Part shown: piece by piece, positions 16,655-24,793 of the stretch | Layout of the letters: each line of letters starts with the position of its first letter | How positions within the stretch are numbered: position 1 is the stretch's first letter | Origin: Dyadobacter psychrophilus | GTDB lineage: Bacteria; Bacteroidota; Bacteroidia; Cytophagales; Spirosomataceae | Direction: 5' to 3' | Length of the DNA stretch: 64,000 nucleotides | Assembly: GCF_900167945.1 (NCBI RefSeq) | Contig: NZ_FUZA01000013.1 | Coordinates: forward strand, 1 to 64,000 | The notes under the pieces: model-generated | What the model saw: the letters and a program-made list of their open reading frames with translations, nothing else | What the model was told of the DNA's origin: nothing | Databases searched by the model: none | Program-made: the position numbers and the translations under genes

Positions 16655-17854
16655 TTAATCGATGTATTTCATGTAAGTAGCCATGTCCTTATCGCCGCGG
16701 CCGGATAAGTTAAGGATCACATTTTCGTTCTCAGAAGCGCCTAACTGGCCCAAAACGGCCAAGGCATGCGACGATTCCAAAGCGGGGATAATGCCTTCAA
16801 AACGAGTGAGTTCGAACGCAGCCTGCACGGCTTCTTCATCCGTTGCCGACATAAAAATCCCTCTTCCGCTGTCATACAAATAAGCATGCTGAGGTCCTAT
16901 GCCCGGATAGTCCAGTCCAGCCGAAATAGAGAATGGCTCAACCACCTGGCCGTCTTCGGTTTGCATTAAAATCGTGCGGCTTCCGTGCAAAACGCCTGGT
17001 TTTCCCAAAGCCGTTGTAGCAGCAGAGTGTCCCGAGGTTAGTCCCTGGCCAGCAGCTTCCACAGCCACCAGTTTCACATTTTCATCATCCAGAAAATGAT
17101 AAAATGAACCTGCAGCATTGCTTCCGCCACCCACGCAAGCCACCACATAATCAGGTGTTTCCTTGCCGGTTTGCTCTTTCAGCTGCCATCTCATTTCCTC
17201 TGAAATAATCGCCTGAAAACGGGCCACCATGTCGGGATAAGGATGCGGGCCCACCACGGAGCCAATGATGTAATGCGTGTCCACAGGATTGTTGATCCAA
17301 TGGCGCATGGCCTCATTTGTAGCATCTTTTAATGTGCGTGATCCGCAGGTCGCAGGCCTTACTTCCGCACCCAGCATCTTCATGCGTGCGACATTAGGCG
17401 CCTGACGTTCAATATCCAGCTCGCCCATGTACACGATGCATTCAATGTCCATGAGGGCACAAACAGTCGCCGTTGCTACACCGTGCTGGCCAGCACCGGT
17501 TTCTGCAACTACGCGCTTTTTACCAAGTCTTTTTGCCATCAGAATCTGCCCGATGGTGTTGTTCACCTTATGAGCGCCTGTATGGCACAGATCTTCGCGT
17601 TTGAGGAAGATATTGGTTTTATATTTTTCCGAAAGCCTATTAGCCCGGTATAATGGCGTTGGACGTCCTACATAATTGCGCAGGAGATCATTATATTCTT
17701 TTTGAAAAGAAGGCTCTGCAATGATGCTGAGATAATTTTCACGCAGTTCTTCCACGTTTGGATACAGCATTTCGGGAATGAATGCACCTCCAAAATTGCC
17801 GTAATAACCGCGGCTGTCAACCTGATATGACTTCTTTTCTGCTATTGCTTCCAT
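16655..17854 (-). CDS. trpB: Tryptophan synthase beta chain
   Basis: This 399-residue PLP enzyme condenses indole with serine to give tryptophan. The PLP lysine is Lys96 in HTGAHKVNN; the preceding KREDLCHTG and the phosphate loop CVGGGSNAAGSF (about 230-241) are intact, as is the C-terminal LSGRGDKD. Its size and the GHSAATTALGKPGVLHG block place it in the common TrpB1 group, which needs TrpA. It is 6 bp downstream of trpF and is separated from trpA by two non-trp genes. Confidence 0.97.
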   Translation of the reverse strand: MEAIAEKKSYQVDSRGYYGNFGGAFIPEMLYPNVEELRENYLSIIAEPSFQKEYNDLLRNYVGRPTPLYRANRLSEKYKTNIFLKREDLCHTGAHKVNNTIGQILMAKRLGKKRVVAETGAGQHGVATATVCALMDIECIVYMGELDIERQAPNVARMKMLGAEVRPATCGSRTLKDATNEAMRHWINNPVDTHYIIGSVVGPHPYPDMVARFQAIISEEMRWQLKEQTGKETPDYVVACVGGGSNAAGSFYHFLDDENVKLVAVEAAGQGLTSGHSAATTALGKPGVLHGSRTILMQTEDGQVVEPFSISAGLDYPGIGPQHAYLYDSGRGIFMSATDEEAVQAAFELTRFEGIIPALESSHALAVLGQLGASENENVILNLSGRGDKDMATYMKYID

Positions 17855-17860
17855 AGGTTC

Positions 17861-18511
17861 CTAAGCTTCCGCCTCTTCTTTCTCTTTTACACGAACTAAA
17901 CTGAATAATTCTTCCAATTTGGCAATGTCTTTGACGCCCGGCTCTGTTTCAAATTGGCTGTTGACGTCAATTCCGTAGATAGGAAGTGTTTTTGATAATG
18001 CGATAATGTCTTCAATGTTGTCAAGACCAATGCCTCCGCTGAGGAGAAATGGCTTTTCATTGTCGTATTTTTTCAAAAGTTTCCAATCGAACGGCACGCC
18101 ATTTCCGCCTGGGTTATCGCCTTTTGTATCAAACAAAAACAGGTCACAGAACGACTTGTAATTGTTCAGCATCGCAAAATTGAAAGACGCATCAATGCTG
18201 AATGCTTTAATCACATTTACGCCTTTCTGACGAATGCTGCGACAAATGTCCGGCATTTCGTTTCCGTGAAGCTGTGCGTATTGCAAGTCGTATTTTTTGA
18301 CCATGGCAAGGATATGGCCCGGACTTGCATTCACAAACACGCCGACTTTTTTAATGTTCTGAGGGATACTTTTAATATACTCTTCGTCTAATTCTTCGCC
18401 AACAAAGCGGGGTGATTTTTCGTAGAAAATAAACCCGATAAAGTTAGGCTGCAAAGCCACCACCTTTTCAATGTTGTCTTGTTGGCGCAGTCCGCAAACT
18501 TTTATTTTCAT
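17861..18511 (-). CDS. trpF: Phosphoribosylanthranilate isomerase
   Basis: This 216-residue TIM-barrel enzyme catalyses the Amadori rearrangement of PRA to CdRP. The N-terminal MKIKVCGLRQQDNI carries the catalytic Cys (Cys6). FIGFIFYEKSPRFV, LQYAQLHGNE and the catalytic-Asp region LFLFDTKGDNPGGNG (about 124-138) are typical. GGIGLDNI and GIDVNSQFETEPGVKD form the phosphate site. Its ATG overlaps the trpC stop by 4 nt. Confidence 0.96.
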   Translation of the reverse strand: MKIKVCGLRQQDNIEKVVALQPNFIGFIFYEKSPRFVGEELDEEYIKSIPQNIKKVGVFVNASPGHILAMVKKYDLQYAQLHGNEMPDICRSIRQKGVNVIKAFSIDASFNFAMLNNYKSFCDLFLFDTKGDNPGGNGVPFDWKLLKKYDNEKPFLLSGGIGLDNIEDIIALSKTLPIYGIDVNSQFETEPGVKDIAKLEELFSLVRVKEKEEAEA

Positions 18512-19326
18512 AGAACCAAAGGTTTTAAATTGCTATGTTGAGTTAAGTCATTTTGTAAATCCGCCAGTGCGGTTCCGGGATTTACAGTTTTCATAAATGT
18601 TTCACCTATTAAAAAACCTTTGTAGCCATGACCATACAATTGCAGAATGGTCTCAGCATCTTTAAGGCCGCTTTCTGATATTTTAACAAAAGAATCGGGA
18701 ATCTGTTCACTAAGCGCGATCGAAGTTTCAATGGAAGTCTCGAAAGTTTTAAGATTTCGATTGTTAACACCCACAATATCAATGTTTTCGCCAAGGGTTG
18801 CAGCTAGTTCTTCTGCATTATGCACTTCTAACAAAACCTCTAATCCCAAATCATGCGCCTTTTGGCCTAGTGAAACCACTTCGGCCGGTGTAAGGCACGC
18901 TGCAATGAGCAAAATCACATCCGCGCCTATCGCTTTTGCTTCATAAAGCTGATATTCGTCGATGATAAAATCCTTTCGTAGCATCGGAATAGCAGGGTTC
19001 GCATGACGTGCGCTCAGGAAGTCGGCAAATGAACCTCCAAAAAAGTCAATGTCCGTCAACACAGATAAAGCCACAGCGCCCGCATTCACATAATCGAAAG
19101 TCACGATTTCCGGAGAAACATCTGCATTAATGATGCCTTTTGAAGGCGATTTCCGCTTGAATTCAGAGATAATCCTTGGGGATGAAGCATTTCGCAATGC
19201 CGCCGATAAGGAAACAGTTTTGCGTGCAAACAAATCCTCTTTTTCCAGATCAGAAACAGACTTATTTTGCTTAGCCTCAATGACTTCTTCCCTTTTTCTT
19301 GCGACAATTTTATCTAATATGTTCAT
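18508..19326 (-). CDS. trpC: Indole-3-glycerol phosphate synthase
   Basis: This 272-residue TIM-barrel enzyme closes the indole ring, producing indole-3-glycerol phosphate from CdRP. Signatures are ISEFKRKSPSKG (about 54-65, catalytic Lys), LSVLTDIDFFGGS, MLRKDFIIDEYQ, LLEVHNAEE, GVNNRNLKTFE and SESGLKDAETI. All expected active-site blocks are present, so it is a stand-alone, complete enzyme rather than a TrpC-TrpF fusion. It follows trpD by 15 bp and overlaps trpF by 4 nt. Confidence 0.96.
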   Translation of the reverse strand: MNILDKIVARKREEVIEAKQNKSVSDLEKEDLFARKTVSLSAALRNASSPRIISEFKRKSPSKGIINADVSPEIVTFDYVNAGAVALSVLTDIDFFGGSFADFLSARHANPAIPMLRKDFIIDEYQLYEAKAIGADVILLIAACLTPAEVVSLGQKAHDLGLEVLLEVHNAEELAATLGENIDIVGVNNRNLKTFETSIETSIALSEQIPDSFVKISESGLKDAETILQLYGHGYKGFLIGETFMKTVNPGTALADLQNDLTQHSNLKPLVL

Positions 19327-19341
19327 CTGTAATACTATAAA

Positions 19342-20337
19342 TCAATCTTCTATCAATTTTTTAAAGCTGCGCAGCGCCTTTTTACTTTCCAGTGACTCAC
19401 GCGCCGTTTCCACCGCATCCAGCAAAGTCAATGCCGGATTTGCGCAATGCAATGCCAATGCAGCATTCGCCAGCACAGCCTGTTTTTGTGAAAATGTTGC
19501 TGTGTCGTTCAATACATCCATGAAAATTTTGGCGGATTCTTCGACTGTTTTTCCTCCCGAAAGGTCTTCTGCGCGCAAAGTTTGTAACCCCAGGTGCGAG
19601 GGATTCAGAACTTGCTCCGTTTGAGCGGTGATCATTTTAAAAGCACCCGTTAATGACACTTCGTCGTAGCCGTCTAATGCGTGAAGAACCAGAAATTGCT
19701 TGTCAGTCTGTTGGTAAAGATAAGCAAAAAGGCGCGCTAATTCAAGACTGAAAACGCCTACAAGCTGTTTTTTGGGCGAAACCGGATTCACCATGGGACC
19801 CAGCATATTGAAAAAAGTTTTCACTCCCAATTCACGCCGGATCGGCGCTACATTCTTCATAGACGGATGGAAAAGCGGTGCATGCAGGAAGCAGACACCA
19901 GCTTCGTTGATCTTACGTTCCAAAACGTCCTTATCATTGGTAAACTTCGCCCCCAGATATTCGAGAACCGTGGAGGAACCGCAAAGCGAAGAAACGCCGT
20001 GGTTACCGTGTTTGGCGACATGCTGGCCTGCACCCGCGACCACAAAACAAGACAAGGTAGAAATGTTGAATGTGTCCTTGCCGTCCCCGCCTGTGCCGCA
20101 AACATCGATGGGATCATAAGCCGAAAGATCAACGGCCAGGCAAAGCTCCAGCATGGCGTCCCGGAAGCCTTCCAATTCCTCAACAGTTATGCTTCTCATA
20201 GCATAAATCGTTAAGAATGAGGCAATTTCAGAATTTGAATATTTGCCCGTGCTAATCCCGATCAGGACGTCTTTGGATAACTCTTTACTTAAAACTTTAT
20301 ATTCAAAAAGATGGCTAAGAATCTGCTTCATGTTCAT
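19342..20337 (-). CDS. trpD: Anthranilate phosphoribosyltransferase
   Basis: This 331-residue enzyme transfers the phosphoribosyl group of PRPP to anthranilate. The PRPP-binding loop DVCGTGGDGKDTFNIST is at about 78-94. HGNHGVSSLCGSSTVLEYLG, FLHAPLFHPSMKNVAPIRRELG and the metal-site DGYDEVSLTG are present. It follows trpG with a 52-bp gap, the largest inside the operon. No promoter-like element was noticed in that gap. Confidence 0.96.
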   Translation of the reverse strand: MNMKQILSHLFEYKVLSKELSKDVLIGISTGKYSNSEIASFLTIYAMRSITVEELEGFRDAMLELCLAVDLSAYDPIDVCGTGGDGKDTFNISTLSCFVVAGAGQHVAKHGNHGVSSLCGSSTVLEYLGAKFTNDKDVLERKINEAGVCFLHAPLFHPSMKNVAPIRRELGVKTFFNMLGPMVNPVSPKKQLVGVFSLELARLFAYLYQQTDKQFLVLHALDGYDEVSLTGAFKMITAQTEQVLNPSHLGLQTLRAEDLSGGKTVEESAKIFMDVLNDTATFSQKQAVLANAALALHCANPALTLLDAVETARESLESKKALRSFKKLIED

Positions 20338-20389
20338 GTTAAGCGTAATGAAAAGAATGTTTTTTCTGTTGAGAAAATCAAGTTGTCTC

Positions 20390-20956
20390 CTAGATCTTCA
20401 ACCAGTTTTCCAACATTTCTTTGCCGTGCTCTGTCAGCACAGATTCCGGGTGAAATTGTAAGCCCTTTACATCATATTTTTTGTGTGAAAGACCCATAAC
20501 CCGACCTTTTTCGTCTAATGCGGTGATCGTCAGATCTTCTGTGAATGTCTCCGGGATGACAGTCCAGGAGTGATAACGTCCGACTTTGATCTCGGAAGGA
20601 AGACCTTTAAAAATGCGCTCAGAATGGTCAGTAACAATGGCTGTGTCACTAATCCCGTGCAGCACGTCGGTCATGTTTTCGAGCGTAGCGCCATAAACCT
20701 CCCCAATACCCTGATGTCCCAGACAAATGCCCAGAATGCTTTTGCTAGGACCATATTCACGGATTACCTCGTGCATAATGCCCGCTTCCGACGGAATGCC
20801 CGGGCCCGGGGAGAGGAGAATTTTGTCATAATTCCCAACATCTTCCAACGCAATTTTATCATTGCGGAAAATGTCCACCTGGTCGTTCAGTTCGCGGAGA
20901 ATGTAAACCAGATTGTATGTAAATGAATCGTAATTGTCGAGCACTAAGATTTTCAT
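20390..20956 (-). CDS. trpG: Anthranilate synthase component II (glutamine amidotransferase)
   Basis: This 188-residue class I amidotransferase supplies ammonia from glutamine to TrpE. The nucleophile is in GICLGHQGIGEVYG (Cys near residue 78), and the catalytic His-Glu pair is in GLQFHPESVLTEHG near the C-terminus. LLSPGPGIPSEAG marks the oxyanion region. Sequence alone does not exclude dual use with para-aminobenzoate synthase, but the position 18 bp after trpE makes the trp role clear. Confidence 0.95.
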   Translation of the reverse strand: MKILVLDNYDSFTYNLVYILRELNDQVDIFRNDKIALEDVGNYDKILLSPGPGIPSEAGIMHEVIREYGPSKSILGICLGHQGIGEVYGATLENMTDVLHGISDTAIVTDHSERIFKGLPSEIKVGRYHSWTVIPETFTEDLTITALDEKGRVMGLSHKKYDVKGLQFHPESVLTEHGKEMLENWLKI

Positions 20957-20974
20957 AATTCCAGTGTTTGAGGG

Positions 20975-22390
20975 TTATATTTCTACTGCAAAATCGATTG
21001 CCTTTCTCAAAGCAGCCAGCTTGCTGTTAATTTCCTGTAATTCGCTTTCCACATTTGATTTGGCTACAACGCCCATTCCAGCCCTGAAAAACAATGTGTT
21101 ATTCTTGCTCAGGAACGTGCGGATCGCAATTGCGTGGTTGAAATCACCATTGAAGTCCATGAACCCGATTGCGCCGCCATAAATGCTCCTGTTACTGGTC
21201 TCCATCTGGTCGATCAGTTTCATAGCATTGTGCTTAGGTGCGCCTGAAAGCGTTCCCGCCGGGAATGTATCCGCAACCAATTGCAATGGGTTCACGCCAG
21301 CATTCATTTTTCCTACGACTTTGGAAACCAAATGGATCACGTGGGAATAATATTGAACTTCCTTGTAATTCGTCACCTTCACCGCGTCGCAGCTTCTGCT
21401 CAAATCGTTCCTTGCCAAATCAACAAGCATAACGTGCTCCGCAGTTTCCTTTGGATCATTTAACAACGCCTGCGCAGCTTCTGCATCTGCCTGATCGTCG
21501 CCTGTTCTGCGGAATGTGCCCGCTATGGGGTGAATTTCAGCTTGTCCGTTTTTGATAAAAATCTGTTTCTCCGGCGAAGAGCCAAAGATCTTATAACTGC
21601 CGTAATCAAAATAGAACAAATACGGCGAAGGATTAATGGAGCGCAAAGCACGGTAAACATTAAATTCATCACCTTGGAAATCACGACTGAACCGGCGCGA
21701 TGGCACGATCTGGAACACGTCACCGCGGAGGCAATGATCAATTCCCTTTTGTATTACCGCCCGCATTTCGTCATCCGTAACATTAGAAGTTTCGTCGGAT
21801 GCGATCTGGAAGCCATATTTCGGGAAATTCCTGTTTTTGATCAATATTTCAATCTGCTCAATGCCGCTCTCCTGCTCGCTGTCACCATATTGGTGTTCAA
21901 AAATGTAAAGCTCGTTTTTGAAGTGGTTAATCGCGATCACATAGCGATAAACCTGGTAAAATATCTGGTCAATATCAGTTTCCGGACTGGCTGGCTGAAT
22001 GGTAATGTCTTCGAAATAACTTACCGCATCGTAAGTCATGTGGCCGAAAAGGCCGTTGGTGATGAATGGAAAACCGCTCTTTTCAGATTTGAAACTTTGA
22101 GCAAAAGCGTACAATGTCTGCACGGCGTCTCTTGGATTTTCCAGCGTAATGTTGAGCTGCTGTCCATCCGGAAATTGCTGCGTAACTACATTTTGATTCA
22201 GCTTGAAGAATGCAACCGGATCGCAGCATATATAGGTAAATGAATTTTCATTGCCGTGATAATCAGAGCTTTCCAGCAAAATTGTATTGACAAAACGGTC
22301 TCTCAGTTTTAGATAAATAGAAACAGGGGTCAATGTGTCCGCCAGCAGTTTTTTGTGGCGTGTTGATATCTGATAGGTTGGATTTGACAT
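20975..22390 (-). CDS. trpE: Anthranilate synthase component I
   Basis: This 471-residue chorismate-utilising enzyme makes anthranilate with ammonia from TrpG. The catalytic domain shows DVFQIVPSRRFSR, IFGSSPEKQIFI, GTFRRTGDDQADAEA, ERMVDLARNDLSR-like AEHVMLVDLARNDLSR, TLSGAPKHNAM and YGGAIGFMDFNGDFNHAIAIRT. The N-terminal lobe contains the short LLESSDYHGNENSF stretch, corresponding to the Trp feedback site (LLES) of the family. It is the first structural gene, 33 bp after the attenuator terminator. Confidence 0.96.
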   Translation of the reverse strand: MSNPTYQISTRHKKLLADTLTPVSIYLKLRDRFVNTILLESSDYHGNENSFTYICCDPVAFFKLNQNVVTQQFPDGQQLNITLENPRDAVQTLYAFAQSFKSEKSGFPFITNGLFGHMTYDAVSYFEDITIQPASPETDIDQIFYQVYRYVIAINHFKNELYIFEHQYGDSEQESGIEQIEILIKNRNFPKYGFQIASDETSNVTDDEMRAVIQKGIDHCLRGDVFQIVPSRRFSRDFQGDEFNVYRALRSINPSPYLFYFDYGSYKIFGSSPEKQIFIKNGQAEIHPIAGTFRRTGDDQADAEAAQALLNDPKETAEHVMLVDLARNDLSRSCDAVKVTNYKEVQYYSHVIHLVSKVVGKMNAGVNPLQLVADTFPAGTLSGAPKHNAMKLIDQMETSNRSIYGGAIGFMDFNGDFNHAIAIRTFLSKNNTLFFRAGMGVVAKSNVESELQEINSKLAALRKAIDFAVEI

Positions 22391-22423
22391 TTTTTAAATC
22401 TTAAAAATTTATAATAATGGCAC

Positions 22424-22463
22424 AAAAAAAACGGCTCGCTGTCAGATGAACAGCGAGCCGTTT
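22424..22463 (-). terminator. trp attenuator (intrinsic terminator before trpE)
   Basis: AAACGGCTCGCTG and CAGCGAGCCGTTT form a 13-bp perfect stem (arms 22428-22441 and 22451-22463) with a 9-nt loop. On the minus strand it is followed by eight T. It sits between the leader peptide and trpE, where it can stop transcription when tryptophan is plentiful. The loop and 5' arm can pair with an upstream leader segment (see findings). Confidence 0.92.
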
Positions 22464-22496
22464 GTAAAGTATATTTTATTTATACCAAAGCAATAG

Positions 22497-22559
22497 CTAC
22501 TCGTCCATCTTGTTAAGACGTGCACGCCACCACCAAATAGTATTCAAATAATTTTTCAT
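22497..22559 (-). CDS. trpL: trp operon leader peptide with three consecutive Trp codons
   Basis: This 20-codon ORF starts at the ATG at 22557-22559 and encodes MKNYLNTIWWWRARLNKMDE. Three tandem TGG codons (22527-22535) lie at residues 9-11, and the TAG stop is about 34 nt before the terminator stem. It is the sensor of a ribosome-mediated attenuator: low charged tRNA-Trp stalls the ribosome on the WWW codons. An in-frame ATG nine codons upstream (22586) would add MSQGITNRD. However, the predicted transcription start near 22590 leaves almost no leader for that start, so I prefer 22559. It is separated from trpE by the attenuator. Confidence 0.9.
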   Translation of the reverse strand: MKNYLNTIWWWRARLNKMDE

Positions 22560-22595
22560 ATCTCGGTTTGTAATGCCTTGCGACATTGTCACTGG

Positions 22596-22603
22596 CAAAT
22601 ATA
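22596..22603 (-). promoter_or_regulatory. trp operon promoter, -7 element
   Basis: TATATTTG on the minus strand is an exact TAnnTTTG match inside a very AT-rich stretch. At the expected -33 position (19-nt spacer) the sequence is TTA rather than TTG. The start site near 22590 would give a leader of about 200 nt carrying trpL and the attenuator. Confidence 0.6.
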
Positions 22604-22662
22604 TAATAAAATAAATATGATTTAATTTATTTGAAAAAAAATTATTGCAATGTACCAGCAAG

Positions 22663-23196
22663 TTACTTCTCCCTGATCCGTTTCACAATCCTTACCGCTG
22701 TCATCATCAGCACGGCAAAAATAACTAGCCCAAGCACGCCCCAGAGCCAATCAACGGTGTTTTTTAAAACGACAAGAAAAACGATGGAGAATAGAAAAAT
22801 TGTCGCTATCTCATTAAAAAGCCGCAATTGGAATGATGAAAACCGGAATATTCCGCGACGAAGCTCTAAAAGAATTTTGCGCGTAAATGAATGATAAGCG
22901 AGCAGCCCGATCACAAAAAGCAGTTTCAAGCGCATCCAGTCCTGATCGAGCCAGGCTGGTGTAATGTACAGCATAGTTGAACCAAAAATGATGGTGAGCC
23001 AGCATGCAGGCGTCATAATGGCATTCCAGAGCAGTTTCTCCATTTTGGTAAACTGCGCACAAAGTATCTGCCGCTCGGGTTCGGCCTTATCCTTCGCCTC
23101 GGTATGGTATACAAACAGCCTCGGCATATAAAACAATCCTGCGAACCAGGCAACTACGAAGATGATATGAAGCGCCTTAAAATGAAGATAAGTCAT
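22663..23196 (-). CDS. hemJ: Protoporphyrinogen IX oxidase HemJ-like membrane protein
   Basis: This 177-residue integral membrane protein has about five hydrophobic segments. It matches the HemJ (CopD-related) family, which oxidises protoporphyrinogen IX in haem synthesis. The family hallmark at the N-terminus is present: His10 followed by VVAWFAGLFYMPRLFVYH. WMRLKLLFVIGLLAYH near 90-105 includes the conserved Lys region. HemJ is the usual oxidase where HemG/HemY are absent. It ends only about 60 bp before the trp promoter on the same strand, with no clear terminator between. It diverges from msrA. Confidence 0.85.
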   Translation of the reverse strand: MTYLHFKALHIIFVVAWFAGLFYMPRLFVYHTEAKDKAEPERQILCAQFTKMEKLLWNAIMTPACWLTIIFGSTMLYITPAWLDQDWMRLKLLFVIGLLAYHSFTRKILLELRRGIFRFSSFQLRLFNEIATIFLFSIVFLVVLKNTVDWLWGVLGLVIFAVLMMTAVRIVKRIREK

Positions 23197-23357
23197 GGTT
23201 GCGTTGTAATCACGGGATGTCAGGGTTTAAGCGGGTGCCGCATCAGCGGAATGCAATCTTTTTCGTTTCAAATTTCGTAAATAATGTGCGAATCCGCCGG
23301 ATAAACTTTCTTGGATTGCGATTCGTTTACCAAATAGTAATAACACGATTCAATAAG

Positions 23358-24044
23358 ATGAAAACCACCATCCCCATTTTCACGTTCCTATTCTTGTGTT
23401 GCATGGTTGTGATATCATGCGCGCAGTCGGACAAAAAACAAAAAAAGCAGATGAGTAATGAAGCGTCTTCGGCAACATTGGACGAAAATAATGTTGATAT
23501 GGCGAATACGGAAATCGCCACTTTCGGAACCGGGTGTTTCTGGTGTACAGAAGCCGTTTTGGAGTCTCTGGATGGTGTTAAAAAGGTCGTTTCGGGTTAT
23601 GCCGGTGGTAGTGTAGCAAATCCCAGTTATAAGGAGGTTTGCACCGGGAACACTGGGCACGCGGAATGTGTGGAGGTTGTTTACGATCCCAAAGTGATTT
23701 CCTATGCGGAGCTTTTAGAGGCATTTTTCCGCAGCCACGATCCAACATCACTTAACAAGCAGGGAAATGACATCGGCACACAATATCGCTCGGTGATTTT
23801 TTATCATAATGAAGAGCAGCACAAGCTGGCTGAGCAGGCGAAAGCTGAACTGGATAAATCAGGCGCCTATGCAAAGCCTATTGTAACCGAAATCACAAAG
23901 GCCCCAAAATTCTATGTGGCTGAGGATTACCACCAGAATTACTTTGCAAACAATCCCGATCAAGGTTACTGTGCCTTCGTCATTGCGCCAAAGCTGGACA
24001 AATTCAAAAAGGTTTTTAAAGAAAAATTGAGAAAAAACATTTGA
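23358..24044 (+). CDS. msrA: Exported peptide-methionine (S)-S-oxide reductase (lipoprotein)
   Basis: This 228-residue enzyme reduces the S-epimer of methionine sulfoxide in proteins. The N-terminus is a lipoprotein signal (MKTTIPIFTFLFLCCMVVIS, Cys21 in VISCAQ), followed by a Lys/Ser-rich linker and the MsrA domain. The domain has catalytic Cys60 in GTGCFWC, GYAGGSVANPSY, EVVYDPKVISY and the C-terminal EDYHQNYFANNPDQGYC. I chose the ATG at 23358 because it heads the signal peptide; an upstream in-frame ATG (23199) adds 53 residues without family similarity. The anchor puts the repair activity in the periplasm or at the surface. No MsrB is adjacent. Confidence 0.92.
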   Translation: MKTTIPIFTFLFLCCMVVISCAQSDKKQKKQMSNEASSATLDENNVDMANTEIATFGTGCFWCTEAVLESLDGVKKVVSGYAGGSVANPSYKEVCTGNTGHAECVEVVYDPKVISYAELLEAFFRSHDPTSLNKQGNDIGTQYRSVIFYHNEEQHKLAEQAKAELDKSGAYAKPIVTEITKAPKFYVAEDYHQNYFANNPDQGYCAFVIAPKLDKFKKVFKEKLRKNI

Positions 24045-24048
24045 TAAA

Positions 24049-24072
24049 AAGGGGGGCAAATTTGTCCCCCTT
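24049..24072. terminator. Terminator after msrA
   Basis: AAGGGGGGCAAATTTGTCCCCCTT folds back on itself with one G-U-type mismatch and ends just past the msrA stop. It is flanked by A-rich sequence on the left and T/C-rich sequence on the right. Confidence 0.7.
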
Positions 24073-24121
24073 CCGTTTGTTTACGGGTACCACCCGAATA
24101 ATAACTACAATGGCACAAGTT

Positions 24122-24151
24122 TTGAAGCATTAAAATAAAGGCTTTAATTTG
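24122..24151 (+). promoter_or_regulatory. Promoter of the small outer-membrane barrel gene
   Basis: TTG at 24122-24124, a 19-nt spacer and TTAATTTG at 24144-24151 match TTG-N19-TAnnTTTG with one mismatch. The predicted leader is about 30 nt. Confidence 0.55.
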
Positions 24152-24186
24152 TGCCATAATTTTTACACAAAAACTAATCTATTACG

Positions 24187-24717
24187 ATGAAAAAGATTCT
24201 ATTTTCGTTTTTCGTTGCCGCTATTTTAGGCGTTACATCAGAGAAGGCTTTCGCCCAATTTGAAAAAGGAGATAAGTTATTAAATGCTGGGATTAACCTT
24301 GGCGGAACATATGGCGGCGGCGGAGTCGGCGTAGGAGCGTCTTTCGAAAGTGGTGTTCACGACTTCATCAGCGTTGGTGCTCAGGCTGACTTCATTACAT
24401 GGAATTACGGTACTTTCGGATACAAGTGGAGATATAATTTCTTCACCGTAGCAGCGAGAGGTTCTTACCATTTTGGAAAACACTTTTTAACTATGGATAA
24501 CCTGGATTTATACGCTGGTCCTGCTTTGGGATACCGTATTTCATCTTACAGCACTCCTGATGGTTACGGTGGTGTTTATAATGATGGCTACGGAAGCGGA
24601 GTTTTCTTCGGAGCGTTTGCAGGGGCACGTTACTATTTCAAACCTACAATGGGTGTTTTTGCAGAAGTTGGCTACAACGCATCTCCATTGAAAGCAGGAA
24701 TTACTTTCAAGTTCTGA
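24187..24717 (+). CDS. Small outer-membrane beta-barrel protein
   Basis: This 176-residue exported protein has a signal peptide (MKKILFSFFVAAILGVTS, cleavage near AFAQ). The mature part is Gly/Tyr-rich with alternating strands (INLGGTYGGGGVGVGASFES, FGAFAGARYYFKPTMGVFAE) and ends in an aromatic strand, GITFKF, a typical C-terminus recognised by the BAM machinery. It resembles the generic outer-membrane beta-barrel (OMP_b-brl) group; the function is unknown. It is monocistronic, with its own promoter and a terminator just downstream. Confidence 0.8.
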   Translation: MKKILFSFFVAAILGVTSEKAFAQFEKGDKLLNAGINLGGTYGGGGVGVGASFESGVHDFISVGAQADFITWNYGTFGYKWRYNFFTVAARGSYHFGKHFLTMDNLDLYAGPALGYRISSYSTPDGYGGVYNDGYGSGVFFGAFAGARYYFKPTMGVFAEVGYNASPLKAGITFKF

Positions 24718-24735
24718 TAAGGACAAAACATTTAG

Positions 24736-24770
24736 AAAAAGGGCTGCGGATGATTCCGAAGCCCTTTTTT
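24736..24770 (+). terminator. Terminator after the small barrel gene
   Basis: AAAGGGCTgCGGA, loop TGAT and TCCGaAGCCCTTTTTT form a stem of about 12 bp with one internal mismatch and a T6 tail, 20 bp past the stop codon. Confidence 0.85.
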
Positions 24771-24793
24771 ATGTATTTAATTTCATTAAAAGC

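Noticed and set aside
21530-22243. 237-codon plus-strand open frame opposite trpE
   Set aside because: It is a shadow of trpE on the other strand with no recognisable domains, while trpE is complete with all motifs.
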